From Dermacentor variabilis (taxonomy: Eukaryota > Arthropoda > Arachnida > Ixodida > Ixodidae): DNA of 64,000 nucleotides. The stretch is from contig NC_134570.1 of the NCBI RefSeq assembly GCF_050947875.1, positions 107,722,122 to 107,786,121 on the forward strand. Reading direction: 5' to 3'. The notes under the pieces were generated by a model, which was given only the letters and a program-made list of their open reading frames with translations, had not been told where the DNA came from and ran no database searches. The translations under genes were made by a program, and so were the position numbers. Below are positions 25,696 to 35,534 of the stretch, piece after piece (the first letter of the stretch is position 1; every line of letters starts with the position of its first letter).

Positions 25696-27471
25696 CTAAT
25701 TGTGGCCATGATGTCCCTGCAGACTTCTTAATCTCATCCGCTCACCTAACTTTCTGCCGCCCTCTGCTACGCTTCCCTTCCTTGGAATCCATTCCGTAAC
25801 TCTTAATGAGCATCGGTCATCTACCCTCATCATTACGTGTCCTGCCCATGCCCATTTCTTTTTCTTGATTTCAACTAAGATATCATTAACTCGCGTTTGT
25901 TCCCTCACCCAATCTGCTCTTTTCTTATCCCTTGACGTTACATCCATCATTATTCTTTCCATAGCTCGTTGCGTCGTCCTCAATTTAAGGAGAACCCTTT
26001 TCGTAAGCCTCCAGGTTTCTGCCCCGTACGTGAGTACTGGTAAGACACAGCTGTTATACACTTTTCTCTTGAGTGATAAGGACAACCTGTTGTTCATGAT
26101 CTGAGAATGCCTACCAAACGCACCCCACCCAGCCCATTCTTATTCTTCTAATTATTTCCGTCTCATGATCCGGATCCGCGGTCACTACCTGCCCTAAGTA
26201 GATGTATTCCCTTACCACTTCCAGTGCCTCGCTGCCTATTGTAAATTCCTGTTCTCTTCTGAGACTGTTAAACATTGCTTTAGTTTTCTGCAGAATAATT
26301 TTTAGACCCACCCTTCTGCTTTGCCTCTCCAGGTCAGTGAGTATGCATTGCAATTGGTCCCACGAGTTACTAAGCAAGGCAATATCATCAGCGAATCGCA
26401 AGTTACTAAGGTATTATCCATTAACTCTTATCCCCAATTCTTCCCAATCCAGGTCTCTGAATACCTCCTGTGAACACGCTGTGAATAGCATTGGAGAGAT
26501 CGTATCTCCCTGCCTGACACCTTTCTTTATTGGGATTTTGTTGCCTTCTTTATGGAGGACTACGGTGGCTGTGGAGCCGCTATAAATATCTTCCAGTATT
26601 TTTATATACGGCTCGTCTACACCCTGATTCCGTAATGCCTCCATGTCTGCTGAGGTTTCGACTGAATCAAACGGTTTCTCGTAATCAATGAAAGCTATAT
26701 ATAAGGGCTGGTTATATTTCGCACATTTCTCTGTCACCTGATTAACAGTGTGAGTATGGCCCATATTGTTGAGTAGCCTTTACGGAATCCTGCCTGGTCC
26801 TTTGGTTGACCGATGTCTAAGGTGTTCCTGATTCTATTTGCAATTACCTTAGTAAACACTTTGTAGGCAACAAACAGTAATATAATAATAATAATATTTG
26901 GGGTTTTATGTGCCAAAACCACTTTCTGATTATGAGGCACGCCGTAGTGGAGGACTCCGGAAATTTTGACCACCTGGGGTTCTTTAACGTGCACCTAAAT
27001 CTAAGCACACGGGTGTTTTCGCATTTCGCCCCCATCGAAATGCGGCCGCCGTGGCCGGGATTCAATCCCGCGACCTCATGCTCAGCAGCCCAACACCATA
27101 GACAAACAGTAAGCTGATCGGTCTATAATTTTTCAAGTCATTGGCGTCCCCTTTCTTATGGATTAGGATTATGTTAGCGTTCTTCCAAGATTCCGGTACG
27201 CTCGAAGTCATGAGGAATTGCCTATACAGGGTGGCCAGTTTTTGTAGAACAATCTGCCCACCATCCTTCAACAAATCTGCTGTTACCTGATCCTCCCCAG
27301 CTGCCTCTTCCTCCTTTGCATAGCTCCCAAGGCTTTCTTTACTTCTTCCGGCGTTACTTGTGGGATTTCAAATTCCTCTAGACTAGTCTCTCTTCCATTA
27401 TCGTCGTGGGTGCCACTGGTACTGTATATATCTCTATAGAACTCCTCAGCCACTTGAACTATCTCATCCAT
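25696..27471 (-). pseudogene. RTE reverse transcriptase, broken, FADD box present
   Basis: Pieces in order on the minus strand: MDEIVQVAEEFYRDIYST (linker), NIILIHKKG and KNYRPISLL (RT fingers), IDYEKPFDSV, GVRQGDTISPMLF, then MRFADDIALL (catalytic Asp pair), YLGQVV, and the C-terminal block up to WIPRKG. At least three frameshifts or stops and one SINE insertion interrupt it. The usual product copies the element's own RNA at a nicked target. Confidence 0.9.
26881..27101 (-). mobile_element. Ruka-type SINE inserted in RTE copy 1
   Basis: Flanked by an 11-bp duplication ACAAACAGTAA at 26,870-26,880 and 27,102-27,112; RTE copy 2 has a single uninterrupted site (around 30,737). The 5' end is slightly truncated, losing the A box (it starts at CTATGGTGTT on the minus strand). 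The tail is (ATT)n. Confidence 0.93.
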
Positions 27472-27499
27472 ATTAGTAATGATATTGCCGGTACGACGT

Positions 27500-27973
27500 T
27501 CAATTTGTACGTCTTATTAAGTTCACAACAAGACCTGCCACCCTCTCGTTAATGCTGCAGAATTCCTGTATATTTCCAGCTATATCTTTATTAATCAGGA
27601 ATCCGACTTCTATTTCTCGCCTCTCCGCTAAGCCCCGGTAGCACAGGACGTGCCCGCTTTTTAGCACTGTATATGCTTCTTTTGTCCTACTTACTTCTCT
27701 GAGCCCTATTATATCCCATTTGCTGCCCTCTAATTCCTCCAATAGCACCGCTAGACGCACCTGACTAGATAACGTTCTTGCGTTAAATGTTGCGAGGTTC
27801 AGATTGCAATGGCGGCCTGTTCGGACCCAGGGATTCTTAGCACCCTCTGCTGCGTCACAGGTCTGACCGCCGCCGTGGTCAGTTGCTTCGCAGCAGCAAG
27901 GGACTGAGGGCCGGGGTTTGATTGTTGTATTCATATAGGAGGTTGTGGCCAAGTACTGCACCAGGATGGCCAA
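27500..27973 (-). pseudogene. RTE endonuclease N-terminal fragment
   Basis: Resembles the N-terminus of an AP-like endonuclease (EEP fold; often annotated as craniofacial development protein 2-like in arthropods). LNLATFNARTLSSQ carries the first conserved Asn, and IIGLREVSR corresponds to the catalytic Glu region. The frame ends just after VAGLVV, whereas an intact domain would continue through GDFN and SDH boxes. The missing part is an internal deletion also seen in copy 2. Confidence 0.88.
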
Positions 27974-28089
27974 TCCTGCTCTAGTGTGGGAGCGCGTTAC
28001 CAGTTCTGGTCACCGAGATCAGGCCGCACTCCAGGCCTGTTTATGCAATTGTATCAACACGCGGATTTTTTTAATCCGGTGGAAAATTG

Positions 28090-28160
28090 CGCAGCACCGG
28101 GTTTTGAACCACGGTCCTCTTGCACGCGAGGCGGATGCTCTACCTCTACCCCACCACTGC
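28090..28160 (-). promoter_or_regulatory. tRNA-like 5' head of RTE copy 1
   Basis: On the minus strand this reads like a tRNA: GGTAGAGCATCCGCC corresponds to the D-arm/A-box side, a CTCGCGT stretch sits where the anticodon loop would be, and GGTTCAAAACCC is a mutated B box. Copy 2 (31,716-31,787) has the better B box. It may act as an internal Pol III promoter. It is not a functional tRNA gene: the acceptor stem does not pair convincingly. Confidence 0.65.
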
Positions 28161-28165
28161 ATCTG

Positions 28166-28271
28166 CCAAGTCGAAGTCAACAACCAAGTCAAACCAAGAC
28201 TTAAGCAGGCTAAGCCAAGCTTTAGCTTTGCATATCCAGGGTTAGCCGAGCTAAACCGCAGCCAATTTTTT
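28166..28271. repeat. Repeat X, right half (copy 1)
   Basis: Matches the second half of the uninterrupted X at 21,273-21,488, from CCAAGTCG to GCAGCCAATTTTTT. It directly abuts the 5' end of RTE copy 1. Confidence 0.85.
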
Positions 28272-29336
28272 ACCCGAGGCGGCTTTGGATTAAACTAGTT
28301 ATATCGGAAGGAAGCAGGTGAATTGCCGGTTCCGACGAGTAGCGTATTCTTGCGGATGAGACGATTTCTGGGATGATTTGAGTGGGTGACGCAGAGTGCA
28401 CAACGACCACCACATTCCTCCCTGAGACGCTTGCCGCGCTCCCCAGCTAAAAGCATTTCAAGCTTAAAAATTATAAGCTTCCCAAAACGAGCACTCTCGT
28501 TGCATCATATTAGAAGAGAGCAGACCTTGCACAGCACTGGCTGCAATTGACAGTGTGTTCTCCGTAACTGTGGTCATGTAGGCTAAAGAGAAACATGGAA
28601 GCGTTCCTAATGTTCCTGGCCGCAATAATTTTTGATCGGTTTGTTTAGTACGTCGATTGCCTTCATGAAATTATTCAAAACACGAAGTTAAAAGGCTTGC
28701 GCCACAAGGGAGATATTTTATCCGCAACTGATTGAAGTGTGGGAATCTCAGAAATTTCGAAGAATAATTTATACAGAAGTTACGAGCTTGCTATAACTAC
28801 TGCCATGGTTCTGTCACATAGCAAGCGACCAGAAAAAGCGCTGGGCTGGTTACGAATTTACAGCAATTCTTACATATTCTTGACAGTTTTGAAATATTGA
28901 AAGTTGCGACTGGTTTCCCGGATCTCGTTTTTTCTGCAACTCGAGCACCTCGGTTCCGCGGGAAGAATATTTTCTACTGACGTCGCTGCGTGTTTTACGC
29001 CAGGGGCGTCCACCTCTCGCGCCATGACACCTACAGTGCTGCGGACTCCTTCGAAGGCACAGGTCTTCGTTGTTGTCGTCCCTGCGGGGAATGGTCCCGA
29101 GACCGTCGTCCACGCGGCGGCCTCAATAGTTGGGCTCTCTGAGGTCCACTGCGTTCAGCACATGGGAGGCTTCAACTTCCAAGTCACCGTCAAGAGCATG
29201 GCTTCCATGGCTCTAATCGTCGATGCTGGCTGCCTTGTCAGTGGTGGCGAGCGTGGTCCTGTCGTTCCCGTCGGCTCGCAGTTCACCAACGTAACCTGCC
29301 TCTATTTGCCGTCCTTCGTTCCGAACGAAGCCCTCG
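28272..29336 (+). mobile_element. Tx1-like LINE, duplicated 5' part
   Basis: Matches 31,899-32,960 base for base with scattered changes, including the untranslated part and the start of ORF1. Similarity ends sharply at 29,336 within ORF1, where the left half of repeat X begins. This fixes one breakpoint of the block duplication. Confidence 0.85.
29024..29336 (+). pseudogene. Tx1-like LINE ORF1, N-terminal fragment
   Basis: Starts with MTPTVLRTPSKAQVFVVV and runs about 104 codons to FVPNEALD, where the duplicated block ends. The corresponding frame in the second block continues for at least 60 more codons and then into zinc knuckles. It cannot give a complete ORF1 protein (normally a nucleic-acid-binding Gag-like protein). 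Confidence 0.75.
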
Positions 29337-29459
29337 ATGCGTGTCTACCCAAGCCTAATCATAGTCATGTCTAGCCACCGACCTAGGCACATCCGTCATA
29401 ACGGGCTTAATGATGATTGTATACGTAAGTATAATAATTACAGCTAAATAGAAGGTTAA
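29337..29459. repeat. Repeat X, left half
   Basis: Matches the first half of X at 21,273, from TGCGTGTCTACCCAAGCC to GGTTAA. It ends at the CCAAGTCG duplication that borders RTE copy 2. Confidence 0.87.
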
Positions 29460-29515
29460 CCAAGTCGTCGTCGTAGTCGTCGTCATCATCATCATCATCA
29501 TCATCATCAGCCTGG

Positions 29516-31104
29516 TTATGCCCACTGCAGGGCAAAGGCCTCTCCCATACTTCTCCAACTACCCCGGTCATCCACTAATTGTGGCCATGTTGTCCCTGCA
29601 AACTTAATCTCATCCGCCCACCTAACTTTCTGCCGCCCCCTGCTACACTTCCCTTCCCTTGGAATCCATTCCGTAACCCTTAATGACCATCGGTTATATT
29701 CTCTCCTCATTACATTTCCTGCCCATGCCCATTTCTTTTTCTTGATTTCAACTAAGATGTCATTAACTCGCGTTTGTTCCCTCACCCAATCTGCTCTTTT
29801 CTTATCCCTTAACGTTACACCCATCATTCCTCTTTCCATATCTGGTTGCGTCGTCCTCAATTTAAGGAGAACCCTTTTCGTATGCCTCCAGGTTTCTGCC
29901 CCGTACGTGAGTACTGGTAAGACACAGCTGCTATACACTTTTCTCTTGAGTGATAAGGACAACCTGTTGTTCATGATCTGAGAATGCGTGCCAAACGCAC
30001 CCAATCCTATTCTTATTCTTCTGATTATTTCAGTCTCATAATCCGGATCCGCGGTAACTACCTGCCCTAAGTAGGTGTATTTCCTTACCACTTCCAGTGC
30101 CTCGCTACCTATCGTAAACTGCTGCTCTCTTCCGACACTGTTAGACATTACTTTAGTTTTCTGCAAATTAATTTTTAGACCCATCCTTCTGCTTTGCCTC
30201 TCCAGGTCAGTGAGCATGCATTGCAATTGGTCCCATGAGTTACTAAGCAAGGCAATACCATCAGCGAATCGCAAGTTACTAAGGTATTCTCCATTAACTC
30301 TTATCCCCAATCCTTCCAGGTCTCTGAATACCTCCTGTAAACACGCTGTGAATAGCATTGGAGAGATCGTATCTTCCAGCCTGACACCTTTCTTTATTGG
30401 GATTTTGTTGCCTTCTTTATGGAGGACTACGGTGGCTGTGGAGCCGCTATAAATATCTTCCAGTATTTTTATATACGGCTCGTCTACACCCTGATTCCGT
30501 AATGCCTCCATGACTGCTGAGGTTTCGACTGAATAAAATGGTTTCTCGTAATCAATGAAAGCTATACATAAGGGTTGGTTATATTCCGCACATTTCTCTA
30601 TCACCTGTTTAATAGGGTGAATATGGTCTATTGTTGAGTAGCCTTTACGGAATCCTGCCTGGTCCTATGGCTGACCGAAGTCTAAGGTGTTCCTGATTCT
30701 ATTTGCAATTACCTTAGTTAACACTTTGTAGGCAAGAGACAGTAAGCTGATCGGTCTATAATTTTTCAAGTTATTGGCCTCCCCTTTCTTATGGATTAGG
30801 ATTATGTTGGCGCTCTTCCAAGATTCCGGTACGCTCGAAGTCATGAGGCATTGCCTATACAGGGTGGCCAGTTTTTGTAGAACAATCTTCCCACCATCCT
30901 TCAACAAATCTGCTGTTACCTGATCCTCCCCAGCTGCCTCTTCCTCCTTTGCATAGCTCCCAAGGCTTTCTTTACTTCTTCCGGCGTTACTTGTGGGATT
31001 TCAAATTCCTCTAGACTAGCCTCTCTTCCATTATCGTTGTGGGTGCCACTGGTACTGTATATATCTCTATAGAACTCCTCAGCCACTTGAACTATCTCAT
31101 CCAT
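29516..31104 (-). pseudogene. RTE reverse transcriptase (copy 2), FADG box
   Basis: The longest intact stretch is 362 codons (30,604-29,516). It is in the same frame as the 81-codon piece upstream (30,907-30,665), separated by a single TAG after GQP. A frameshift lies near 30,910. Motifs: NIILIHKKG, KNYRPISLLSLAYKVL, FIDYEKPFYSV, GVRLEDTISPMLF (altered from GVRQGDT), and FADGIALL, in which the second catalytic Asp is Gly. C-terminal LTYGAETWRHT and WIPREGK are present. Confidence 0.92.
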
Positions 31105-31586
31105 ATTAGAAATGATATTGCCGGTACGACGTTCAATTTGTACGTCTTATTAAGTTTCACAACAAGACCTGCCACCCTCTCGTTAATGCTGTAGAATGCC
31201 TGTATATTACCAGCTATATCCTTATTAATCAGGAATCTGACTTCTAGTTCTCGTCGCTCCGCTAAGCCCAAGTAGCACAGGACGGGCCCGCTTTTTAGCA
31301 CTGTATATGCTTGTTTTGTCCTACTAACTACTCTGAGCCCTATTATATACCATTTGCTGCCCTCTAATAGCACCGCTAGACTCGCCTGACTAGATAATGT
31401 TCTTGCGCTAAATGTTGCCAGGTTCAGATTGCACTGGCGGCCTGTTCGGACCCAGGGATTCTTAGCACCCTCTGCAGCGTCACAGGTCTGACCGCCGCCG
31501 TGGTCATTTGCTTCGCAGCAACAAGGGAGTGAGGGCCGGGGTTTGATTGTTGTACTCATATAGGAGGTTGTGGCCAAGTACTGCAC
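31092..31586 (-). pseudogene. RTE endonuclease N-terminal fragment (copy 2)
   Basis: Contains NLATFSARTLSSQ, where copy 1 has Asn at the conserved position and this copy has Ser, and IIGLRVVSR, where the Glu seen in copy 1 is Val. It then reads VAGLVVKLNKTYKLNVV and jumps to unrelated residues. With two key residues changed and the C-terminal half absent, the domain cannot be active. Confidence 0.88.
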
Positions 31587-31715
31587 CAGGGTGGGCCATC
31601 CTGCTCTAGTGTGGGAGCGCGTTACCGGTTCTGGTCACCGAGATCAGGCCGCACTCCAGGCCTGTTTACGCAATTTTATCAACACGCGGATTCTTTTTAA
31701 TCCGATGGAAAATTG

Positions 31716-31787
31716 CGTAGCACCGGGATTCGAACCACGGTCCTCTAGCACGCGAGGCGGATGCTCTACCTCTACCCCACCGCTGCA
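31716..31787 (-). promoter_or_regulatory. tRNA-like 5' head of RTE copy 2 with Pol III box motifs
   Basis: On the minus strand it starts GCAGCGGTGGGGTAGAGG and contains GGTAGAGCATCCGCC (A-box side) and a consensus-like B box GGTTCGAATCCC (31,736-31,725). It lies only 4 bp inside the CCAAGTCG target duplication, so it is the true 5' end of the inserted unit and not an older neighbour. The endonuclease frame starts about 130 bp downstream. Role as a promoter is inferred. Confidence 0.7.
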
Positions 31788-31791
31788 CCTG

Positions 31792-31898
31792 CCAAGTCGA
31801 AGTCAACAACAAAGTCAAACCAAGACTTAAGCAGGCTAAGGCAAGCTTTAGCTTTGCATATCCAGGGATAGCCGAGCTAAACCGCAGCCAATTTTTTA
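31792..31898. repeat. Repeat X, right half (copy 2)
   Basis: Continues the X sequence interrupted at 29,467, ending GCAGCCAATTTTTT. Confidence 0.87.
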
Positions 31899-32651
31899 CT
31901 CGACGCGGCGTTGGATTAAAGTAGTTGTATCGGAAGAAAGCAGGTGAATTGCCGGTTCCGACGAGTAGCGTATTCTTGCGGATGAGACGATTTCTAGGAT
32001 GATTTGGGTGGATGACGCAGAGTGCGACACGAACACCACATTCCTCCCTGAGACGCTTGCCGCGTTCCCCAGCTAAAAGCATTTCAAACTTAAAAATTAT
32101 AAGCTTCCCAAAACGACCACTCTGGTTGCATCATATTAGAAGAGAGCAGACCTTGCACAGCACTGGCTGCAATTGACAGTGTGTTCCCCGTAACGGTGGT
32201 CATGTAGGCTAAAGAGAAACATGGAAGCGTTCCTAATGTTCCTGGCCGCAATAATTTTTGATCGGTTTGTTTAGTGCGTTGATTGCCGTTATGAAATTAC
32301 TCGAAACACTAAGTTAAAAGGCTTGCGGCACAAGCGCGATGTTTTATCCGCAACTGATTGAAGTGTGGGAATCTCAGAAATCTCGAAGAAAAATTTATAC
32401 AGAAGTTACGAGCTTGCTATAACTACTGCCATGGTTCTTTCACATAGCAAGCGACCAGAAAAGAAGCGCTGGGCTGGTTACAAATTTACAGCAATTATTA
32501 CATGTTATTTACAGGTTTGAAATATTGAATGTTGTGACTGGTTTCCCGGATCTCGTTTTTTCTGCAACTCGAGCTCCTCGGTTCCGCGGGAAGAATATTT
32601 TCTACTGACGTCCCTGCGTGTTTTACGCCAGGGGCGTCCACCTCTCGCGCC

Positions 32652-33989
32652 ATGACACCTACAGTTCTGCGGACTCCTTCGAAGGCCCAGGTCTTCGTTG
32701 TTCTCGCCCCGGCGGGGAATGGTCCCGAGACCGTCGTCCACGCGGCGGCCTCAATAGTTGGGCTCTCTGAGGTCCACTGCGTTCAGCACATGGGAGGCTT
32801 CAACTTCCAAGTCACCGTCAAGAGCATGGCTTCCATGGCTCTAATCGTCGATGCTGGCTGCTTTGTCATCGGTGGCGAGCGCGGTCCTGTCGTTCCCGTC
32901 GGCTCGCAGTTCACCAACGTAACCTGCCTCTACTTGCCGTCCTTCGTTCCGAACGAAGTCCTCGTCCAGGCACTATCACCATACGGCAAGGTTCTGTCTG
33001 TCAACGCTGGTCTTACGAGCGGACGATCTGGCGTGCTCACGGGCACCCGCATCGTTCGGATGGAAATGAGCACCACAACCCCTGTCCCCAATTATCTGCT
33101 AGTCTCTGGTCATCGTGTGACGTTTGACTACCGTGGCTTGCAACGCGTGTGTCGTTGATGCGGCTCCAGCGACCACTACCGCGTGCACAGTGCACCGCAG
33201 CGTTCTGTGGCCTTTGGGGTATCCGTGGCCACGAAAGCGACGGATGTGACCGTCCTTGTCGACGTTGCGGGGATGGTCACCCTACAGTTGTGTGGCCTGT
33301 GCGGCGTTCATACTCGGACGCTACTGCTGGTGCCTTTCCCCCTCACCACCGGCGCAAGCTGAGGTAAAGACTGCGCGTGACGCCGTAACCGAAAAGATTG
33401 CCTCGACGCCGCATCAACCAGCGTCGACAAACGACAAAGAAGAAGCATGCAGCTCGAGCAAACACAACGCGCCATGTTCGCCGGCCTCGTCGGCCGAGAG
33501 GGAGGACTGTGCTCTTGATGACGGGGCCGATCGCAGCACGCCATGTTCGCTGGCCTCCCACGCAGCGAGGGACACGCGTGCTGTGGCCGGTGGCGCCTCC
33601 ACTTCAGCTACTAACATCAGATTGCACCGAAGTTTCGGACACGGCTAAAACACCTGGCCCTGCAATTTCTGCGCTCGCTACACCAACTAAATCTGCGGTG
33701 GCTTCATCCGGCTGAGTTGTGTCGCTTACAACGGCACCTCCGATTTATGGGTTCTTCTGCAACAGCCACGTCGCTGTTGCATCCGGGGCAGCCGGGGGCT
33801 CACTCAGATGCAACAGCCACGTCGCTGTTGCATCTGAATGAGCCCCTGGCTGCCGAAGTTGTCGGCGGCGATGACATCTATCCCGCAGCCCAACCGCTAC
33901 CAGCAGCATTTTCATCTGAAAATGGCTTCAGCATCGGAGTTGATAGTAGCGTTGGACTCTCACCAAGCCTGGATGGACACCACGTATAG
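32652..33989 (+). pseudogene. Tx1-like LINE ORF1 (Gag-like, zinc knuckles), frameshifted
   Basis: The first frame, 168 codons from 32,652, runs to RVTFDYRGLQRVCR and then stops. The next frame (33,149 on) continues with CGLWGIRGHESDGC and CRRCGDGHPTVV, two CCHC-type knuckles of the kind found at the C-terminus of LINE ORF1 proteins. A Pro/Ala/Ser-rich tail with frameshifts follows to about 33,989. The protein would bind the element RNA. The first part is duplicated at 29,024. Confidence 0.78.
33787..33854. repeat. 30-bp inverted repeat in ORF1 tail
   Basis: Arms 33,787-33,816 and 33,825-33,854 pair with only two or three mismatches around an 8-bp centre CCACGTCG. The central 23 bp also occur as a direct repeat about 60 bp upstream. 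Confidence 0.85.
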
Positions 33990-34207
33990 GTGGCCGTGCC
34001 ACGAAACGTAAAGCGTGCCCACGCGTCAGCATCGGGCTCAGACGGCGCCCTGTATCGCCGCACCGAGTTATAACGGCCAAAGAAACATCGGCCTTCTTCG
34101 AGAGGATCGAAGAAGGGACGTGTGTACTGCATGTCCCCTGGACTTGTTCCAGGGGCGCCGACCTGAACAACACGACCAGGTCAGTTCGAGGAACCTTTTA
34201 ATTAAAT

Positions 34208-35534
34208 ATGGCTGACACCCTGAATATTATTTCATTAAACGCCACTGGGGTTCCGAAGTCCTTTAAAACAAGCCGAAATTATCAGCATAGCCCGCACTAA
34301 AAATTGTTGCTTTCTGTGTTTGCAAGAAACAATTTTTTTTTTCACTATTGGACATGTTCTTGCTTTCAAACGCACATTCAACCTAGACTGTTTTTTTTTT
34401 CTTTCGCGACATCACGCTCCAGTGGAGTTGGTATTATTATATTTAATAGAGTTTTAACGCGAGATCATCATGTTTTTTTATGGCGAGACAGGCCGGATAT
34501 TGGCATTTGATTCTGTGCTATCTTCATTTAGGTTGCGTATTTCGTGCATCTGCGGGCCCGCGCAAGCCACTAAATCCAATTATTTTTTTTTTCGTGACCT
34601 GGACGTGCATTTCCTGAACGGTCGTCACGTGGGTCTTGTTGGGGATTTTAATTGCGTTTTAGACACGCGAGCAGATGTGCGAGGCCCGGGCTGGGGTCGC
34701 CCTGATTGGAGCTCATGGGAGTTGCGTCGCCTCGTCCAGCACTTTTCGTAGCTGGACACACATCAACTTTTTCATGGTTCTTCATTTGTCTTAGACCGTG
34801 CCTATGTGCCAAGCAATTTAGCTCAGTATGTCTCCCATTCCGATGTGATAACTTTACCTTCATCCCCTGTGTATATTTCCGATCACAGACCAGTTATGCT
34901 TGAAGTTTGCTTCCCTGCTTCTTCATCGGCAAAACCTTGCCGCCTCGACGTCCGCGTTCTACATGACGCGCACTCGCGCTCTTGTTTGCCAAGAGTCTTG
35001 CGCGATTCTCTTTCTAGATCTGACCCAGAGTCATGGGACGCGCTCAAGGTGCAGTGGCGTCTGCATTGTTCGGTTGAAGGTCGTGCACTCAGACGACGCA
35101 CGTCAGAAGAACTGGCGGATACCGCCACGAAGCTCCGTATTGCGCTTCGGGTCAACCAACTGACTCCGCTGATGCGGTCACGGCAGTGTGAGCTACGGAT
35201 GCGTTTCCAACGTCTCATCGTAGTGCTGTCTTTGCCAACTGCTGCTTGGCGACGCAGACGTAATTCGTGTGCACACGTTGAAGTTCTGCACTTTGCAAGA
35301 AACTCTCTTTCTACACAGCCATACGCATTCGGTTATGTAGCCCCAAGATCACTTCCTGTTATGTCGCCTCCCGCGCGTGATTATTTTATTTGCTCTTTGC
35401 ATCGCATTTTGAAAACATGGCGCGTACGAATATGCGCATGGATCCTGGTAACGTCGAAATGCTTAGTGAGCTGCCTCAGGTTCCACCTGAAGTCGCTGAA
35501 AGTCCTTGTGCACGACAGTCAGCTGACGAAGTGA
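34208..35534 (+). pseudogene. Tx1-like LINE ORF2: endonuclease and linker
   Basis: Starts MADTLNIISLNATGV (conserved Asn), passes through GVGIIIF, GLVGDFNCVLDTRADV (the GDFN box with catalytic Asp and Asn) and ISDHRPVML (SDH box). All main endonuclease boxes can be seen, but in three frames with a stop at about 34,749. The following linker, to about 35,534, is one open frame of 242 codons. Confidence 0.85.

Larger units (their letters stand above)
25628..28165 (-). mobile_element. RTE-clade LINE copy 1, internally deleted, with SINE insertion
   Basis: The 3' end is at 25,628 (AGCCTGG preceded by a short tail) and the 5' end at 28,165. From 5' to 3' on the minus strand: tRNA-like head (28,160-28,090), endonuclease N-terminal part (27,973-27,500), an abrupt jump that removes the rest of the endonuclease, then reverse transcriptase (27,471-25,696). 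The RT catalytic box is FADD. Conserved pieces include KNYRPISLL, FIDYEKPFDSV, GVRQGDTISPMLF and LTYGAETWRLT. Frameshifts and stops are many, so it is dead. A SINE splits the RT at 26,881-27,101. Outside the SINE it matches copy 2 throughout. Confidence 0.93.
29468..31791 (-). mobile_element. RTE-clade LINE copy 2, internally deleted, with target duplication
   Basis: Bounded by CCAAGTCG at 29,460-29,467 and 31,792-31,799, with the left half of repeat X on one side and the right half on the other. Both ends of the insertion are therefore known. The 3' end (low coordinates) has a (TCATCG/CAT)n microsatellite followed by AGCCTGG; the 5' end begins with a tRNA-like head. The endonuclease is cut by the same internal deletion as in copy 1. 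At 2,324 bp it is shorter than a complete RTE element, usually about 3 kb. Confidence 0.93.

Noticed and set aside
28090..28160. Functional tRNA gene
   Set aside because: The B box is mutated, the acceptor stem does not pair well and the sequence is joined to an RTE element.
27945..28298. Plus-strand protein over the RTE 5' end
   Set aside because: It is the reverse of the RTE leader and the tRNA-like head.
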